This document shows, piece by piece, positions 61,189 through 64,000 of a stretch of 64,000 nt of DNA; within the stretch, counting starts at the first letter, position 1, and each line of letters opens with the position of its first letter. The notes beneath the pieces were generated by a model. The model saw only the letters and a program-made list of their open reading frames with translations. It had not been told where the DNA came from and ran no database searches. A program made the translations under genes and the position numbers. The stretch covers positions 29,016-93,015 of the forward strand of contig DASUYB010000107.1 in NCBI GenBank assembly GCA_036377595.1, given 5' to 3'. The DNA comes from Longimicrobium sp. (GTDB lineage Bacteria > Gemmatimonadota > Gemmatimonadetes > Longimicrobiales > Longimicrobiaceae).

Positions 61189-62142
61189 TCAGATCACCGG
61201 GTCGAACCACTCCGCCAGCTCGGGCGACTCGGCCCAGGGGTGCTCGCTCGCGGCGGCGGCCACCAGCGCGGCGGTGCGGCGCGGCGGCACGGCCAGCACG
61301 TTGCACGGCGCGTCGCGCAGCGCGGCCTCGGCGACGCTCCCCAGCATCATCCGCGCGCCCCAGCCGCGGGCGTGCGTCCCCAGCACCAGCAGGTCGGCGT
61401 TCCAGTCGCGCGCCTCGGCCACGATCTCGTCGGCCGCGAAGCCGGTGCGCACCACGGGGTGCACCGCGGGGCCGGTGGTGCGGTCGCGCAGGAACTTCTC
61501 CAGCTCCACCCGCGCGGTGTGCTCCAGCGCCTCGGGCGGCAGCGGCGGCGGCACGGTCGACCACCCCAGCACCGTGAGCGAGCGCAGGTGCGCCGGCGCG
61601 CCGAAGTATTGCCCGATGGTGTACAGCGCCGACTCGTGCACGGCCGCGCTCAGCTCCGTCAGGTCCGTGGTCAGCAGCACCCGCTCCGGCCGCCCGGTCA
61701 CCGGCCGCCGCGCCACCAGCACCGGCACCGGCGACGCGCGCAGGACCCGCTGCGCCGTCGTCCCCAGGATCGCCCGGCCCAGCCGCGTGCGCCGGGCGGC
61801 GCCCACCACCACCAAGTCCGCCTCCACCTCGGCGGCGATGCGCACCAGCGCGCGCATCGGCTTCCCCGCAACGACGTGGCAGACGGCGTTCTCGCCGCCG
61901 GGAAGCTTGTGGGCGGCCTCTTCCAGCTTCTTCAGCAGCAGCGTCTCGTAGTCGCGCCCGCCCTCCGGGAACGCGGCCGTCAGCCCCGGCGACATCGCGA
62001 ACAGCTTCGGCAGCTCGTACGCGTGCACCAGGTGCAGCTCGGCGCCCGACGCGCGCGCCACCTCCGTCGCCACCAGCAGCATCGGGTCGTCCGCGTCGAT
62101 CTCCGCGATCCCCGCGACGACCTTGTGGTTCAGCCCGGACAT
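61189..62142 (-). CDS. Tandem-domain universal stress protein
   Basis: A 317-residue protein with two UspA domains. Each ends with the ATP-binding G-x2-G-x9-G-S/T pattern (GAARRTRLGRAILGTTAQRV; GTHARGWGARMMLGSVAEAA) and VPVLV/CNVLAV strands. It is expected to bind nucleotide in the cytoplasm during stress. It is divergently transcribed from a zinc alcohol dehydrogenase gene. Confidence 0.92.
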   Translation of the reverse strand: MSGLNHKVVAGIAEIDADDPMLLVATEVARASGAELHLVHAYELPKLFAMSPGLTAAFPEGGRDYETLLLKKLEEAAHKLPGGENAVCHVVAGKPMRALVRIAAEVEADLVVVGAARRTRLGRAILGTTAQRVLRASPVPVLVARRPVTGRPERVLLTTDLTELSAAVHESALYTIGQYFGAPAHLRSLTVLGWSTVPPPLPPEALEHTARVELEKFLRDRTTGPAVHPVVRTGFAADEIVAEARDWNADLLVLGTHARGWGARMMLGSVAEAALRDAPCNVLAVPPRRTAALVAAAASEHPWAESPELAEWFDPVI

Positions 62143-62411
62143 GGAGTCCCCCTCGTCTCCGCAGGGTGAGCCGCGCGGCGCGGATCCGGTTCCACGCCTG
62201 CCGGCATGGGAAAGGTGCGCCGCCCATCCATCCCCCGCGTCGGAACGCCGCCGCGACGCGCGTGGGGACTTTCTCGACGGTGATGCAACTCGTGCGCACG
62301 CGGCAGGGCAAGAAATTGCCCGACAACGTGGCGCGCGTCCCCCCACTCTTCATCGCGCGCCGCGTACCCATCGTTCCGGGTACGGGCGAGTCCGCCGACC
62401 AGGAGGGGGAG

Positions 62412-63518
62412 ATGAGCACCACGACGCGATCCCAACCCGTCATCCAGCCGGTGCGCGCGAAGACGACAATGAAGGCCGCCGTCTTCGTCGAGCCGGGGCG
62501 CATCGAGCTGCAGGAGCGGCCGATCCCGGAGATCGGTCCCGGCGACGCGCTGCTCCGCGTCACCACGACCACCATCTGCGGCACCGACGTCCATATCCTC
62601 AAGGGCGAGTACCCGGTCGACCCCGGCCGCATCGTCGGCCACGAGCCCGTCGGCGTCATCGCCGCGCTCGGAGCGGGGGTGACGGGCTATCACCTCGGCC
62701 AGCGGGTGATCGTGGGCGCCATCACCCCCTGCGGGCAGTGCAACGCCTGCCTCGAGGGGCTGCAGGCGCAGTGCGGCGGCAAGGCGATGGGAGGATGGCG
62801 CCTGGGGAACACGATCGACGGCTGCCAGGCCGAGTACGTCCGCGTCCCCCACGCGATGGCCAACCTGACGCCGGTGCCCGACGGGCTGACCGACGAGCAG
62901 GTGCTGATGTGCCCCGACATCATGAGCACCGGCTTCGGCGGCGCGGAGAGCGGCCAGATCCGCATCGGCGACTCCGTCGCGGTGTTCGCGCAGGGGCCGA
63001 TCGGGCTGTGCGCCACCGTCGGCGCCAGGCTGCGCGGCGCCACGCGGATCATCACCGTCGACGGCATCCCCGAGCGGTTGGGGACGTCGGCCATGCTCGG
63101 CGCCGACTTCACCGTCGACTACCACGAAGAGGATCCCGTCGCGCGGATCATGGAGCTGACCGGCGGCCGGGGAGTCGATGTCGCGATCGAGGCGCTGGGG
63201 ACGCAGGAGACGTTCGAGAGCTGCCTGCGGGTGCTGAAGCCGGGCGGCGTGCTCTCCAGCCTCGGCGTGTACTCGGGGAAGCTGGAGCTGCCGCTGGATG
63301 CCTTCGCGGCGGGGCTGGGCGACCACCGGATCGTCACCACCCTCTGCCCCGGCGGCAAGGAGCGGATGCGGCGGCTGATGAACGTCGTCGCCAGCGGCCG
63401 CGCGGACCTGCGCTCGCTGGTGACGCACCGCTTCACGCTGGACCGCATCGAGGAGGCGTACGACCTGTTCGGCCACCAGCGCGACGGGGTGCTGAAGGTG
63501 GCCATCCAGGTGAGCTGA
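62412..63518 (+). CDS. Zinc-dependent secondary alcohol dehydrogenase
   Basis: A 368-residue medium-chain dehydrogenase. Catalytic zinc ligands are Cys in ICGTDVH and His-Glu in VGHEPVG; structural zinc cysteines are present in TPCGQCNACLEG. PDIMSTGFGGAE and the Rossmann region (VFAQGPIGLCATVGARLRG) fit the Thermoanaerobacter-type secondary ADH group, usually NADP-dependent. ATG 62412 is preceded by an excellent AGGAGGGGGAG site. A 56-residue peptide gene follows 15 bp downstream. Confidence 0.92.
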   Translation: MSTTTRSQPVIQPVRAKTTMKAAVFVEPGRIELQERPIPEIGPGDALLRVTTTTICGTDVHILKGEYPVDPGRIVGHEPVGVIAALGAGVTGYHLGQRVIVGAITPCGQCNACLEGLQAQCGGKAMGGWRLGNTIDGCQAEYVRVPHAMANLTPVPDGLTDEQVLMCPDIMSTGFGGAESGQIRIGDSVAVFAQGPIGLCATVGARLRGATRIITVDGIPERLGTSAMLGADFTVDYHEEDPVARIMELTGGRGVDVAIEALGTQETFESCLRVLKPGGVLSSLGVYSGKLELPLDAFAAGLGDHRIVTTLCPGGKERMRRLMNVVASGRADLRSLVTHRFTLDRIEEAYDLFGHQRDGVLKVAIQVS

Positions 63519-63533
63519 AAGGAGGAGAGGACG

Positions 63534-63704
63534 ATGTCCGACGCGACGAAGACCGTTCCGGTGCTGCCGCGGACGCCGGCCGAGCCGCCCGCGCTTCCCG
63601 CCGCCGCCGCGCCCGCGCTGCGGCCCGACGTGGAGCCGTGGGAGCCGGACCTGTGGCCCGAGAACGAGTGCATCCCGGACGACGAGCTCGACTGCGAGTG
63701 CTGA
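63534..63704 (+). CDS. 56-residue acidic peptide with Cys-rich tail
   Basis: A short gene with a strong AAAGGAGGAG ribosome site at the right distance, 15 bp after the dehydrogenase stop, so very probably translated. The product is Pro/Ala-rich in its first 35 residues and ends WPENECIPDDELDCEC, with three Cys in the last 11 residues. It resembles the leader-plus-core layout of ribosomal peptides, or a small metal-binding tail. No modification enzyme is adjacent within the window. Confidence 0.65.
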   Translation: MSDATKTVPVLPRTPAEPPALPAAAAPALRPDVEPWEPDLWPENECIPDDELDCEC

Positions 63705-63748
63705 GCGCCGGGTGCCGGGTTTGGAGTGATGCTCGAAAGGAGAACGCG

Positions 63749-64000
63749 ATGCACAGGATGCGACGGTTGGGCTGGATCGCCGTGGCGGTCGCCGCGCTGC
63801 TGCTGCCGGCGTGCTCGGGAAGCGGCGACGTGCTGGCGCGCTTCCAGCCGCGGATCGGCAACGCGGCCGACGACTTCCGCTTCGAGGTCGCCGGCCTGAA
63901 CGGAGTCACCGCCACGCGCGAGTACACGTGGACGAACACGGGGCAGAAGGCCGACATCAGCCACGCCGCGCAGCTCACCGGCGGCACGGCGACGGTCACC
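63749..64000 (+). CDS. Lipoprotein, 5' part only
   Basis: The first 84 codons of a protein with lipobox LLPACS after a signal helix (LGWIAVAVAALLLPAC). The mature start SGSGDVLARFQPRIGNAADD then FRFEVAGL and YTWTNTG suggests a beta-sandwich. It has an AAAGGAG ribosome site and runs off the window end. Confidence 0.75.
   Translation, partial: MHRMRRLGWIAVAVAALLLPACSGSGDVLARFQPRIGNAADDFRFEVAGLNGVTATREYTWTNTGQKADISHAAQLTGGTATVT

Noticed and set aside
63534..64000. RiPP biosynthetic cluster
   Set aside because: Only a possible precursor is seen. No modification, protease or export gene lies within the window, so the call was kept as a small peptide.

Overview
This window is a GC-rich (roughly 70 %) chromosomal segment of a diderm bacterium. 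The outer-membrane gene set (LptD-like protein, a full Tol-Pal cluster), many GTG starts, numerous secreted serine hydrolases and lipoproteins, and abundant palindromic intergenic repeats fit Gemmatimonadota, most likely a Longimicrobium relative. That placement is inferred from gene content; no rRNA or other phylogenetic marker is present. No tRNA, rRNA, IS element, prophage or CRISPR array was found.

Layout. 1-0.7 kb: ECF sigma factor. 1.1-8.2 kb (minus): cell-wall recycling block (AmpG permease, GH3 N-acetylhexosaminidase, HEAT lipoprotein, AnmK kinase, unknown 156-aa protein, MurQ etherase). 8.8-11.7 kb: metallo-hydrolase and GAF/HD-GYP signalling pair. 12.1-16.3 kb: membrane protein, SnoaL-like protein, second ECF sigma factor, YedK/HMCES protein and an AAA+ ATPase behind a strong palindrome. 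16.7-20.7 kb: LysM protein, then a tetrapyrrole operon (CcsA/HemX-like, Met8-like, HemA). 20.7-26.4 kb: tolQ-tolR-tolA-like-tolB-pal-cpoB. 26.7-31.2 kb: nrdR, tatC, lptD-like. 31.6-37.4 kb: secreted, lipo- and membrane proteins ending with a lipase-maturation-factor homologue (LMF).

Accessory part. 37.4-39.6 kb holds a SIR2-like NADase domain fused to a CheY-type receiver, placed between the LMF gene and a degenerate copy of its 3' end. 39.7-45 kb: VOC protein and a run of hydrolases (GNAT, esterase, beta-lactamase-fold, vanadium-haloperoxidase-like). 45.4-47.6 kb: GntR-regulated ABC transporter. 49.3-51.0 kb: a two-gene unit (49-aa membrane peptide plus 536-aa ATP-cone protein) that shares an AGRD motif and has its own promoter. 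55-59.5 kb: a DEIH-box helicase whose 3' end is also duplicated around an inserted coiled-coil gene, followed by two GC-poor small genes. 59.6-64 kb: hutI, tandem universal stress protein, Zn-dependent alcohol dehydrogenase, a Cys-tailed 56-residue peptide and the start of a lipoprotein.

The most interesting items are the SIR2-receiver fusion, the AGRD/ATP-cone pair, the two cases of accessory genes bounded by a copy of the neighbouring gene's 3' end, and an intergenic repeat ecology in which hairpin arms are built of tandem 7-, 8- or 9-nt words.
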